Assembly (NCBI RefSeq): GCF_028389875.1
Contig: NC_084668.1
Location: forward strand, 16,635,993-16,699,992
From: Rhea pennata
Lineage: Eukaryota > Chordata > Aves > Rheiformes > Rheidae
Direction of reading: 5' to 3'
Length of the DNA stretch: 64,000 bases
Position 1 is the stretch's first letter, and every line of letters starts with the position of its first letter. The notes beneath the pieces were generated by a model. The model saw only the letters and a list, made by a program, of their open reading frames with translations, was not told where the DNA came from and did not search any database. Made by a program: the position numbers and the translations under genes. Positions 25,301-35,100 of this stretch are shown here, piece by piece.

Positions 25301-28300
25301 TAGGGTAGGTTGGTCTTTACCTTATCTGATCTTTATGTCAAAATACTGATGTGCCAGTTGGAAGCAGAACTATTGAATGGAAAGAGAGATTTGTGTGTGC
25401 TGCCTGGAAACCATTCTGCTCTCAGAGACAAAAATGCTCCATGTGTGTGTCTGCACACATGAAATGTCTGTGCAGGTGTGTGTGGATGTGTAAACACAGG
25501 TACATGTGTGCATATGTTCACATGCAAATCTTTTCTGTGCATAATAATCTTGCTGCTAAGCAGCTCACACTGAGCAACAGGTGTGTTCCAGCCAAATTCT
25601 ACTTTTATTTATGTCTGACCTTCAACTTGCACTACTGAGTGCTTGGTAGGGAACAGATTAGATTTGCCTTGCCTTGGTCTGTTAGTTGCTCTGTGACATG
25701 GCACAGGTAAGACATGCAACTATTCTTTGCAGCTGAGCAGAAGAGGAACAAGCCCAGAGGTTGAGCCTTCTTCCTCCCCTTCCCAGATTGCTCCCAGCCC
25801 TTCCAGTTTGAACGAAGAACACTAGAACCACTACTGCTACAACAATTCCTGCAGCTGCTCTTAGATCTTCGATGCAGTCAGGCGTGCTTATAACTGAAAA
25901 GCATGAGAAGCATTTTGATTCAGTGTGAGTAAAACTTCCAGTGGACGTTAGGAGGAAGCAGAGCACCGTGCTATGTGTGCAGGCTGCCAGGAATGGGGAT
26001 GCAGTCTGTTCACCGCCTCTCCTTCTCTCTTTCCTCCCTGGCTGTACTGACATACACGTGCCAAACCAGGCAACAGAAAGAAAAGGGGAGGGGGCTGAAG
26101 CTGGCTTGCACAGAACCTGCCCAAGCTCTCCTGCCCCTTTCTTCTGAGTCTGATGGGATGGGATAACTCACACCGCAGACATGCAAATGCTTCCAGTCAC
26201 ACATGACTGTATTCATGTGATTGACATGCCAAAACCACAACAGTCATCTGAGCACAGGATGCTCGTGCTTAAATATTGACATGAGCAGGCTCACAGTCTT
26301 CCTCTAGTATCCCTCAGATTTGCTGAGGCTCCCATTTAAGGTCAGCCTCTGTTCTCAGTTACAGTGGTACGAACTCTGGAAGAGCTCCCTTGATTTACCT
26401 GGAGTCAGTCCAGATTTACAGTGGTGCTCATGTGGTCAGGATCTAGTCTATCACATACGCACACACACACAGAGAGCCACGTCTTTTCTCCAGTGAACTC
26501 TGCTAGCACCAGGCAAGAATTTCATTTGGATCAACTACTTAATATTCTTGCTCCTTCCTTAGAAACCAGGCTGCCGAAAAATCTTTCCAGCCAAGGCCTC
26601 TCCTTTCCTGTTTGAATCACTCCATCCCTCCCTCTCCTGTAGACACTCACCACAAAAAAATCAACTTTCTTGCTGGCACCTGATGGATTTTACCGTCTTT
26701 TTTTATTGTTATTGTTGTTGAAAATTCAGATCAAAAGAAAATTTGAGATTTTCCTGTTTCAGAGCCAAGGCTTTCCAGGCCTGTTGCTAACTAGCTTTCA
26801 CCTGGACAGCTTGAGAGCTAAATGGCTCCGCTTCACACAAAGGACTTGCCACTTGTTATTAGATGGGTCTTTCCTTGAACAACACATGTTTGTAGCCCGA
26901 TGTGTACAAAGTGCCCTGCTCCCATGACCCCTGCCCTAACCCTCACCCTTGGCTCTAACCCCATGCACCCTAGCCTTGGCGTAGAGCTGCCCACCTGCCC
27001 CACCACGTCCCAGCCACTCTCCCACAGCTGCCATGTGCCTGTAAAACCTAGTCCTATGTCACAGGTGCCAAAACAGCGAGGGAAAGAGCATAAGGAGAAA
27101 GAGAGGTGGGAAATAAGTCAGGCAATGGTAAAGGACTACATCGAATATGAAAAGCAGGAAACTTGGGCTCCCTCAGCACTTCTCCTCTGCCTACTTCCAG
27201 CTGACGCAGCAAAGACGATTTTCTTAGCACTAATTCTGTGCCCCCCCTCCCCCACTTCTCTTCTGGTTATCATTGGCTCATGGTTTCACAAGGAAACTTG
27301 CCAAGTCTTGTTTGCTTTCTAGAAAGAGAGAAGGAATGAGAGGGAAGAAGGAAATATTTGACAACCTTTGTTTTTCCATGAGCCTTTTTAGGGCAGCAGG
27401 CTTCAGTTTGTGCCCTCCTCTCCTTACAGAGCTCAGCCTGACCTTGCTGTCTCAGCAGGAGGAAGTCTGGCAGAGCATGGGGAAGGAAGATGGAAAGAAG
27501 TGGTGTATTTCAAACAAAACCCAAGCAAAACAGAAAAAAAAAAAAAAAAAAAAAAAAAAAGAAAAGAAACAGGATCCTGAAGCCTGTGCCATAAATGAAG
27601 CTCATTCATGGTTTTTACCAGGAATGTCAACTACAGCAGTGATATTTGGCTTTTGGTAAAGGATAGTGTGTCTATTGTGTCCTTGTCAATATCTACACAT
27701 TAGTCTACCTAAAATGAGTATTACCAAAGCCTTTTAAATCCTGAATTTGTTTTCATTTTTCGACTTCTTCACAAACCAGGAGCACATCCTGCACAGCAGC
27801 TCCAGTATTTCTCAATATCACTATGCTCAATTTTCAGATGGGGAAACTGAGGCACACTGCCTGGAAGCAGCTTGCTACCACATAAAACACCTGGTCCATG
27901 GAAAAGCCAAGTCTGGCCTCCTAGCCTTGGGCTTTCTTGCAATACGACTTATTATGTCTCCACCATGATTCTAAGGAGGAAAGCATCTGTGATTTAAACT
28001 GAGCCAGTGCAAGAGCAGAAATAGACAGAAATGCAGTTTGATCTCGTCCTTGCCACTGTCACATAGTTTGTTTTGCAGAGTGCTGATTCTTTCCCTGCGG
28101 TTTCCAGCTTAGGGCCAATTTTGGTCACTGATAAATTGTACAGCCAGGCCAGCTTCCCCAGCACACAGTCCCTGCACTGCTGGCCAAACTGGCAGAGGCC
28201 ACAAAGTTCAAGTCAAACTTCATTTCTTTCCTTGCTCCGTTGCTTAGTAACATGCCTATGAAAATATACTTTATTCTCACATGCTACCAGTCGAATGCCA

Positions 28301-31092
28301 AGAGAGTTATTCCCTCTCCCATCCTCAGGAATTCCTGATTTATTTTTTATTTCTTTTTGCAATCTCATAAATCTCCAGAGAAGCCTGCTGGTCTCCCATG
28401 GCTTCCTGAAAAAACCTTTCCAATTGAGACTCATTTCCTGGCTGCAGACAAACTCGTTGAAAAGAGCCCTCTGTGGCAATTGGGGAGTCCAAACTGGAAG
28501 TGCAGGTGGTGCTGGGGATTTGCGTTTGCAACAAACCTGCAATCTCTTTCCTATTCCTCTCCTTAGTCATCCAAAGGATGCTCATGGTCCCAAGGCAATC
28601 AAAAGCCAACCATGTTACAAGAGGACCAGCCAAAGGATTAACCCAAAACACCTGTCAAAGGACCAGATTCCTTGGGAAGAGCAAGGGAGGTGGAAAGAAA
28701 GGAAGACTCTCTGTCTGCAAGGGGCACCCTCGCTACATGCCCAAGGATCAGCCGTGCTCTTGCAGTGACCACTGCGTTTCAGCTGTATAACTTGCTTTCC
28801 CGACCACACTGCCAGCCTCTTGAATGCACACACACATGCAGAATAAATAAACACTGGAGATGACGAGCTTGGGGATATTTTGCATAGTTCTACTGTGAGT
28901 GGGTTATTGCACGGTTTCTTGGGCTCCAAGATAGGAAATCAGCTCTGGTCTTACCCTCCACACTCCACAGTACCCTGCACAGGTTTCCCTCCTAACCCTT
29001 ACCCCTTCCAGCTCCCTTTCAGAAGAGCAAGCTCAGCTTTGTGGTTTCTCGATGATTTTAAAAGAGATTGGACACTTTTTGTCATTTGAAGGGAGGGAGG
29101 GGGAAGTTATACATATACATATATATGCAGACACAGAATTCAGTTTTGCTCTACAGGATGAAACATAACAACATGACCACTGCTTGTAAGCAGCAAAGGG
29201 GAAAAATAATAAAAGCAGCAAGATTTATTAGGTGCTAGAAAGGAGGAATGGATTCCCATTGAGCTAGTATAAGCAGAAGCTTGCTAACAAGCAAAAATGA
29301 CTTTTTCCCTGAGAAAAAAAAAAGTGGGGAGTTTATTTTTATTTTTATTTTTTGAAAATTAGTTCCCCTGCTCCCCTGGACACAGAGACATTTTCCCTGC
29401 CTTCCCTTCATGTGGTGACAGAAATACACAGGTATTTGAAGAAGCAGACTGAATGTGTCCTTGCAAAATCTACAGTATCCAGACATGGGAGTTCAGCAAG
29501 TGCAAAAGTGAAGGAGCGCTTTCTTTCACGTTTTTGTCACGTGAAAGGTGGCGAAGATTTCAGAAGCTTTGCTCTGCTCTGTTGCTACTACACCAGCCTT
29601 CATGACTGCTTTTAATATATTCTTTTGGATTATCATCACCTTCATTATTTTTGCATTCATGGCTTCCCTGTCCCCATTGCACCTGCTCACTCTCCTCCCA
29701 GGGTTAAAATCCATTGCCCAACAAAGACCTCCAGCAGCAACCAGCTGGGAAGAGCAGGCTGCAACAACCACAGGGGTAAAGTGGGAGGCTGAATTTGCCA
29801 GCAACAAATCCCAGGGCTGGCTGAGGTCTTAGGGACAGGGTAGAGGGCTGCAAAAGGTGTGTGTGGGGGGCTGCACAGAAAGCTCCCTTTCATCTCAGGC
29901 TGCAGAGTCCATCTTGGTCCTCAGAGCAAGGTCGTGGGTACAGCGGAGAAAGGGGATCAGAGACAGGGTGGGGACCGGGATACAGGAGAGAAAAAAAGGA
30001 TACAATCGGGATGTATCAAGGGCTAGAAGGATGCAACTAGGGAGGATGGAACTGGGATGCAGCTGAGACTAAAAGGGTTCATCTGGGGAGTGGGGGAGAA
30101 AACCTTTCCGTGTGGAATGGGGCAACCCAGGTATCAGAGGCAAGGTGATTGAAAGAGGCTGTTAACTGATGCAACAGGAGGTACAACCAGGGCATGGATG
30201 GAGAAATGGACTACAGGAACAAACAGGGGCATGGAAGAGCACCGGGAAAGATGGAAAATCAGCCCGGGGAGGGGAGTGGGGGGGAGAAAGAGCACCCAGA
30301 AAGATGGAAAATCAGCTGAAATGGTGAGGGATGTGGAAGAGCACCTGGAAAGACAGAAAAGCAGTGAGGCACATGGAAGAGTGGCTGGAGCTGTGGGGGG
30401 TGGAAAAGCAGCCAGAAAGACGGGAAGGTGGCCGGAAAGATGGAAAAACAACCAGAGGCATGGAAAAGCAGCTGGGGGGGGGGGGCGGGAAGGAAAAGAT
30501 GGAGAAACAGCTGGCAAGATGGAAAAGCAACCATGGTGTATGTGTGTGTGTGTGTGAAAAAAATCGGGCAGCAGCTGGAAAAGTAGCTAGAAAGAGGGAA
30601 AAGCAACGGCGGCCATGGAAGAGGGCCCGGAGAGCCGGAAAAGCAGCGGAGAGAGGGGGGGGAGGGGGCATGGAAGAGGAGCCGGGCAGACGGAAGGGCA
30701 GCCGGGAAGGTGGGAGCGGCCGCGGGGCGCTGCGAAGGCCGGGGCGGGGGACACCACTCACCCGTCTTGGCTTGCTCGCGGTAGCTCTTCTCGCTGAGGC
30801 AGACGGCGGTGCCGTGGAGCAGGGCGTGCAGCGGCTTCTCCTCGCCCTGGCGCGGCAGGCAGCGGAGCCCGCGGGCGCAGCGCTCCGTGTAGACGCCGCA
30901 GGGCTGCCCGGCGGGCAGGGCGCAGGTGAGGCAGCAGCCGCAGCCCGGCTCCTTCACCAGCTCGCAGCCCAGCGGCGGCGGCGGGCACAGCGACAGCGCC
31001 TTGCCGTCGCACGGCTCGCACTGCACGAAGGAGCCGAGGCACCGCGACAGCCCCGGGCAAGCGCCCAGCAGCACCAGGAGCCGCAGCAGCAT
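10921..31092 (-). CDS. IGFBP5: Insulin-like growth factor-binding protein 5 precursor (4 spliced exons)
   Basis: The coding sequence is the complement of join(10921..11052, 11497..11616, 11795..12021, 30762..31092), 810 nt or 269 residues; human IGFBP5 has 272. It encodes a secreted carrier that binds IGF-I/II and matrix glycosaminoglycans and modulates IGF signalling. Visible features in order: a hydrophobic signal peptide ending near C18; a mature start at LGSFVQCEPC; an N-terminal IGF-binding domain with 12 cysteines and the family motif GCGCC (residues 50-54); a variable linker with the basic run KKDRRKK (151-157); and a C-terminal thyroglobulin type-1 domain with six cysteines, CWCV (238-241) and the heparin-binding/nuclear-localisation region RKGFYKRKQCKPSRGRKRG (218-236). 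The ATG at 31092 gives a proper signal peptide. Exon junction positions match the human gene as I recall it. Relative to human there is a one-codon loss near the end of exon 2 and a Ser-to-Ala change at mature position 143. Identification is firm; the exact signal cleavage site is inferred. Confidence 0.97.
11053..11496 (-). other. IGFBP5: IGFBP5 intron 3
   Basis: This 444-nt intron is bounded by GTAAGA and AG at the positions required by the protein. No repeat or further gene was noticed inside it. Confidence 0.93.
11497..11616 (-). CDS. IGFBP5: IGFBP5 coding exon 3 (start of thyroglobulin type-1 domain)
   Basis: This 120-nt, phase-0 exon encodes residues 187-226, from GPCRRHMEASLQELK to DRKGFYKRKQ. 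The acceptor is GGCAG just 5' of base 11616 and the donor is GTAAGA starting at 11496. It supplies the first two cysteines of the C-terminal domain and the first half of the heparin-binding and nuclear-localisation segment. It is nearly identical to the mammalian protein; visible changes include AVH for AVY and KSSQRM for KASPRM. Confidence 0.97.
11617..11794 (-). other. IGFBP5: IGFBP5 intron 2
   Basis: This 178-nt intron runs from GTGAGC to GGCAG and lies in phase 0 between FEL and GPCRRH. Nothing else was noted in it. Confidence 0.93.
11795..12021 (-). CDS. IGFBP5: IGFBP5 coding exon 2 (linker domain)
   Basis: This 227-nt exon encodes residues 111-186, beginning ERESREHEEPTTSEM and ending LRQEFEL. 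The acceptor AG is at 12023-12022 and its upstream tract is a run of 13 C on the sense strand. The donor is GTGAGC at 11794-11789. The linker holds the basic cluster KKDRRKK and the region cut by pappalysins in mammals. Here that site reads LTLAKFVG, where human has LTQSKFVG. Conservation of SELKAEA, KKDRRKKLT and AENTAHPR supports the exon. Confidence 0.96.
12024..12036 (-). repeat. C13 polypyrimidine tract of the exon 2 splice acceptor
   Basis: The + strand has 13 consecutive G immediately 5' of the exon 2 acceptor (sense strand), so the pyrimidine tract is C13 followed directly by AG. U2AF prefers uridine, so the site is atypical, and a homopolymer at this place is prone to length change. 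Confidence 0.9.
14509..14655 (+). repeat. Degenerate tandem repeat with CAATAACAA core
   Basis: Four degenerate units start near 14509, 14555, 14591 and 14634. Each has a CCT lead and an ACAATAACAA-like core (the last is ACAATAAGAA), and two share the exact string CAATAACAAATGAGA. Spacing is 36-46 bp. The origin is unknown. The core resembles HMG-box (SOX) recognition sequences, but that is only a resemblance. Confidence 0.55.
19329..19362 (+). repeat. (CAAAA)n microsatellite
   Basis: About five to six pentamers of the CAAAA type lie in intron 1, preceded by a short A run. Confidence 0.85.
19525..19585 (-). mobile_element. MIR-like ancient SINE fragment
   Basis: The + strand follows the reverse complement of the MIR core: a CTCCATTTTATAAAG-like segment, then GGAAGAGCTCAGAAATGACTTG. 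This corresponds to the CATTTTACAGATGAGGAAACTGAGG...TGACTTG block of MIR. It is strongly diverged and short. Confidence 0.5.
22325..22470 (-). mobile_element. CR1-like LINE fragment
   Basis: The + strand reads CATCCAACCCAACTTTTAAGAG, then GTGATGAGATTTCCACC, then CTGTCAGGAAGT. This is the order seen in reverse-complemented CR1 3' regions, which run from CATCTAGTCCAACCC through GATGGGGCTTCTACCACC to the GTCAGGAAGTTTTTCC segment. The fragment is old and diverged with blurred ends. It lies just before a tract ending in A27. Confidence 0.5.
22638..22664 (+). repeat. A27 homopolymer
   Basis: A run of 27 A in intron 1. No adjacent retroposed gene was recognised. Confidence 0.9.
23322..23334 (+). 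repeat. G13 homopolymer
   Basis: A run of 13 G in intron 1. Similar G or C runs recur at 4781, 6720, 12024 and 30474. Confidence 0.9.
27534..27560 (+). repeat. A27 homopolymer
   Basis: A run of 27 A followed by GAAAAGAAAC in intron 1. It is a simple A-rich tract and no source gene was seen upstream of it. Confidence 0.9.
27820..27935 (-). mobile_element. MIR SINE fragment
   Basis: The + strand contains TTTTCAGATGGGGAAACTGA followed by GGCACACTGCCTGG and CTTGCTACCACATAAAAC. This is the reverse complement of the MIR core and tRNA-related segment (CATTTTACAGATGGGGAAACTGAGGC...CTTGCCCAAGGTCACAC). Of the MIR copies in the window it is among the best preserved. Confidence 0.7.
30190..30700 (+). 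repeat. Purine-rich degenerate minisatellite in intron 1
   Basis: About 15-17 degenerate copies of a 15-35 bp unit with core GATGGAAAAGCAGCTGG lie 60-570 nt from the exon 1 donor. The + strand is almost pure purine plus occasional C or T, so the pre-mRNA has recurring pyrimidine-rich CTGCTTTTCCATC words. A G12 run (30474-30485) and a short (TG)n lie inside it. Because few stops occur, it creates long open frames on both strands, none of which looks like a protein family. Confidence 0.75.
30762..31092 (-). CDS. IGFBP5: IGFBP5 coding exon 1 (signal peptide and IGF-binding domain)
   Basis: This 331-nt coding segment encodes residues 1-110 plus the first base of codon 111. The GTGAGT donor lies at 30761-30756, read on the minus strand. 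It carries all 12 N-terminal cysteines and the conserved stretches GCELVKEPGCGCC, CGVYTERCA, GLRCLPRQ, EEKPLHALLHG and EKSYREQ. It is very GC-rich, as usual for first exons of IGFBP genes. The reading frame does not close at the donor but stays open into intron 1 for about 500 nt. Confidence 0.97.
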
Positions 31093-31233
31093 CGCGGCGG
31101 GGATGCTGCGGGACGGGCGAGGGAGGGGGGGGGGCGGGCGGCTCGCTCTTTTTCGCTCTCTCCTTCAAAAAATTTCAAAAAGAGAGGGAAAAAAAAAAAA
31201 AAAAAAAAAAAGAGAGAGGGGGGCGGAAAGTGG

Positions 31234-31248
31234 AGCCCCTGGTGGCGA
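31234..31248 (-). promoter_or_regulatory. Candidate CTCF core motif near the IGFBP5 leader
   Basis: On the minus strand the sequence TCGCCACCAGGGGCT matches most of the CTCF core CCACCAGGGGGC. It lies in the inferred 5' UTR, 140 bp upstream of the ATG. A single motif match of this length is weak evidence. Confidence 0.25.
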
Positions 31249-31363
31249 GCGCCCCACGCTCAGGTTTATTCTCGGTGTGCGGTGCGAGACCCTCCTGCTT
31301 TTCTTTCGGCTTTGGGCGGGGGGGTTGTCTAGGTTTGCTTTTGTCTTTTTTTCCTCCCTTCTT

Positions 31364-31410
31364 TCAGCTTTTTCTTTCTTTTTCTTTCTTTCTTTCTTTT
31401 TTTTTTTTGG
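31364..31410 (+). repeat. (CTTT)n / T-rich polypyrimidine tract
   Basis: An almost pure pyrimidine run of TTTC and CTTT repeats ends in T11. In the IGFBP5 leader it is transcribed as a purine-rich AAAG tract. Confidence 0.85.
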
Positions 31411-32094
31411 CTTCAGAAGGGAGGAAATCCCACCGCGATCCGCGGGAGGGCAAAAAGAGAGGGGGAGGAAAAGAGGGGAGGGGGGAGAGGGAGAAAATCC
31501 TGCAACAGGTTGCAGGGGGAGGCGTGAGGTTTGGGGGGAAGAGATGGCAATTTCACACACTCACACACACACACACACTTCCCAAAGGGCTAGGAGGAGG
31601 CAGGCTGAGGATGGAGCAAAGTTCCTTGAAAACCAGTGTCCTGCTATTAATGCATCAAAGCAGTCGGGGGCGGGGGGGGTGTAGCGCAGGAGAAGGAAGA
31701 GGGGATGCAAAGCTCCCCTTCCCGCCCCCTTCTTCTGCAGGAGGAGAAAAAGCCTCTCCCGACGCAGCGAGCTGCTGGGAAGCTTGGTATGAAGCAAAGT
31801 TGTGTTTCGATCGGCTCTGTTCAACCCTCCCGCTTTCCTCTTCCAAGATTTGCAAAGGCAAAAATTGAAAAAAAATGCCAAAAGAGGCAAAAAGAAAAAA
31901 AAATTAAAAAGAAAAGTTTTCTGCAAAGTTGAAGTATTTTGTTGCAAAGTCTGCAGAGGAGTGGTAAAAAAACAGGGGGAAGAGAAAAAAAAAAAAAAGG
32001 AAAAGAGAGGAAAAAAAATCCACTTTGTAGATCTCCCAACACTTTTCCCCTGGAGAAGTTTCTAAAGAGACTGAATACTGCAGAACAGGCTGTC

Positions 32095-32103
32095 TTTTAA
32101 ATA
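32095..32103 (-). promoter_or_regulatory. TATA-like box of the IGFBP5 promoter
   Basis: On the minus strand the sequence reads CTATTTAAAAG, a TATA-type element, about 1.0 kb upstream of the initiator ATG. IGFBP5 promoters in mammals are TATA-containing with a long leader, so the position fits. The start site would fall near 32065-32075. No transcript evidence is available here. Confidence 0.5.
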
Positions 32104-35100
32104 GACTGCCTCTGGCTGCCTGCCAGCCCCTAGCTGCAATTTGAGATCCCAATGACACCTCAGCTTGACTAGGTGCCAGCAACTAGGGCCCTATCAGTGC
32201 ACACTCGAGCCGGTGGGGGTGGGGTGCGCAGCTTCTGACTTCTGGGCTTCAAACCCCGGGCAGTGAGCAAGGATAATGTTATGAGGAGAGACAAGGGGAG
32301 GAGGAGGGGGAAGGGAAAGCTGAGGATGGGGAGGGAAGAGAGAGAAAAAAGTTCAGGTCTTCACAGTTAAGAAAAAAAAAGGGAAAAAAAGTGGTTGCAA
32401 TCGGGTTGCAAGGCAGCTTGGGCTGCAAGGAGTCTAGGAGGGAGAGGTCAGGGCTCTAAGTTTGGGGGCGGGATTGTGTTAGCAGGGCCTGATCCTGCAA
32501 GCTGTACCTTGTACTCAGTCCCCCTGGTGGTACAGGGACCCTCATCCCCTCCTCAGGCAGCTGGCATGCTGGGGACCTTCACAGAGCAGGGAGAGCTGGT
32601 TTGTGCACCTACCCGTTGGCACTAAAGGTGAGATCAGCCAGGCGATGGCTGGAAGTGGGCCAGGGGAGCCATTCTCGCATGCCCTGGACCCGGAAAGATC
32701 GTGTGCGCGCGCAGCACTGTGCCCAGCTCTCCCCTTCTTCCCCTCTGCAGCTGGGCTAGTGGGAAAACTGCACTGGAGCTTTTACCAGTGCCAGGGTGTG
32801 CCCTTGCCACCCCCACACAGCAAGGGTTAACGCAGCCGGACAGTGTGCAGGAGGCAGGGCTGGGCTGCTTGTAAGAACTGTGTTAGATTCCTGTTTGGAA
32901 AAGTTCGCTGTTGCTTAGGGCATGCCAGAAAAAAAGGGGAATTTTAGCACGTGAAGTCCAATTTGCACGTTTTAGCTTATTCTTTGTGTGCCTCTTTCCC
33001 TGAACAAACTGGCAGAGAAAAAAAGCCCACAAACTTTGCAGCACTCATCCTCTGTCCTGGGCAGTTCGGAGTTTGTTGTCTTTTGTTTCACTGCTGCATT
33101 CCTAAGTGTTACAGATCTCTGGGAATTGGTGCTTCGCACTTGCCTCCCTCAGTGTTCATTCATTGCTAGGAGCGGGGAAGCTGGAAGAGTGCAGGAGGGA
33201 ATCTCCAAAATTGCACTGTGCAGCCGTGTGGCCTGCCCAGGCAGCTGTGCATAGGGATGTTACACCTGGAGCAGAAAGGACAAGGAACCAGGCTGGGAGG
33301 AATGGCTAAATGAAGGAGTGGGAGTTTGCTCACAAATGCTGCAAAGCCTTGCCTGCTACGGGAGTGCGAAATTAAAAGGGATCAGACAGTTCTGGGTGAG
33401 GTTTACATGCAATTCAAGTCAACTCCCCCCTTCCACACATGCACACACTCCTCCAAAGCCACATATTCCTCAGGTTTCTTTTTAGATCAGTCATCTATGC
33501 AGCTGCATTGCATGGATTTTGCCACTAGAATGCACCCTTATCTATGGTAAGAGGACGGGTGGTTGCTTAAAAGCATTAACTCCTTCTTTGCCAGCATGGC
33601 CTCTCAAGGCTTTTTTGAGCATTTCAAATGTTTCTTGTTTTACTGCCTTCTTACTCCATGTGGATTCTGTAGCAGAGCTCAATCCCTGCTTTTTTTTTTT
33701 CTTTTTACAAAAAGGAAAAATTACACATTTCTAAGTTGCTGGGGTTTGTTTTTTCTACCAGGATTTTCCAGAGATTTTATTTGATACTACCTAAAAATTT
33801 GCTTAGATCATAGTTAACTGCCAAAAATTAGACACCTTAAGGTGACAAAAGCAACCCCCTACGATTTTATTTAAAGTGTTTTTAAATGGTTTCTCCAGTC
33901 AATGCTTACAACTTTTACAGCATATTAAATGCATCCTGCCTCTGGTTTTTATGAGAATCTGCCACCAGTCTGAATGGGTGTTTAGCATAAAATAGCACTG
34001 GGCATCTTTCATCTGGAGATCTGGAAGCACTTCCTGAAAGGGAGAAGTTAATAAGTTAAGAAATAGTGTGTCCCATAAAATATTGATAACTGGCACAAAG
34101 ACAGAAAGAATATCTAGAGAGGTGGAGGGGAGGTTTCACTCCCACTCCAACCTGTCCATGAGACACAAAGTGGGGAGGCATGTAGAGAACTGCCTCATAG
34201 GGCCCAGCTGCAAACCTGGCACAGGAGACTGGGGCATGGCTGGATTGCCCCAGGGCAGAGATCCTGTGAGGAAACCCTGTGGAAGCTGCACTACTTAGGT
34301 CTGTCTGGGAACTTTTTTCAGGACTTTCAGAGCAGGCCAAAATCAAAGTGGTGTGAGAGTGTGTTGCAGCCATCTTCATTTCCCTGTTGCGCTGTGCTGT
34401 GAGGCAGTGCTGTGCTTTTCATCCATGAAACTGTGCCTGGAAACCGGTTGAAATCTTCAGCCAGATGTGCAAGTTTTATCCACGAGCTGCATCTTTGGAG
34501 CGCCCACTTTTTCCTGAAAATTCATTTTTCTCCCAAATGATGAAAGCAGCTTTTGCCATGAGTATCTTGGAGCTACTGCAAGTACTGAACTGCTTTCCTC
34601 GCAGTCGGGATGGAGTTGCAGATGAATGCCTGGCATATGCTGTCCATGCTCCTCACAGGGGCTGTTGTGATGGCATCTTCTGCCAGTGCACCAGAAAAAC
34701 ATTACCCTGGGAAAGACAAACAGCAACAGGGTAGTGTGTAACATACAGCTGCTCATGAGCTGGAGGAGAACCTGCACCCCTAACAAAGAACATATTTCTC
34801 TTGGTTTATGCTCTTTCAGGGGAGATCACATTAATGTTTTGTGTTTATAAGACATGCTTTCTTATTTTGGGGGAGTAAACAGAGCATTCAGATGAAACCA
34901 AGGTTTCTATTAGTGTCTTCTAATATTTCTATAGACTCTAGATTTCTAACATTTCTATAGACTCCATGTGTTACATATGGTTCTTTGTTGCAAAAAGAGA
35001 AGTAATTATTTGGAAAGCAGTTATCATTCTTTACATCTCAGATATGTCACACTTCATTATGATACTCTGTAATGTGCAAAAGCACTGACTTTGCTGGGCA

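Larger units (their letters stand above)
12022..30761 (-). other. IGFBP5: IGFBP5 intron 1 (18.7 kb)
   Basis: This large first intron runs from GTGAGT at 30761 to the C13-AG acceptor at 12022. It interrupts codon 111 after its first base. It contains no convincing exon. Recognisable contents are a CAATAACAA repeat cluster (14.5 kb), a CAAAA microsatellite (19.3 kb), two MIR-like fragments (19.5 and 27.8 kb), a CR1-like fragment (22.3 kb), A27 runs at 22.6 and 27.5 kb, a G13 run (23.3 kb) and a purine-rich minisatellite beside the donor (30.2-30.7 kb). The remainder is unique sequence, where enhancers of this hormone-regulated gene could lie but cannot be recognised by eye. Confidence 0.92.
31093..32070 (-). 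other. IGFBP5: IGFBP5 5' untranslated region (inferred)
   Basis: The leader of roughly 980 nt lies between the initiator ATG and the expected start site downstream of the TATA-like box. Human IGFBP5 likewise has a long leader. It is purine/pyrimidine-biased, with an A-rich run at 31191-31211, a (CTTT)n/T tract at 31364-31410 and a CA repeat near 31554-31580. Only one upstream ATG occurs on the sense strand (31655-31653), followed by one codon and TAA. No splice acceptor is needed to explain it, but a leader intron cannot be excluded. Confidence 0.55.

Noticed and set aside
26936..26965. CCCTAACCCT telomere-like words
   Set aside because: Only one exact pair of hexamer-like units, followed by unrelated C-rich sequence. 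This is not an interstitial telomeric array.
30331..31332. A 333-codon + strand open frame overlapping IGFBP5 exon 1 and the minisatellite
   Set aside because: It is antisense to real coding sequence and built from repeat units (EKQ, GKAA patterns) and a homopolymer. It shows no recognisable domain, and its length follows from GC and purine bias.
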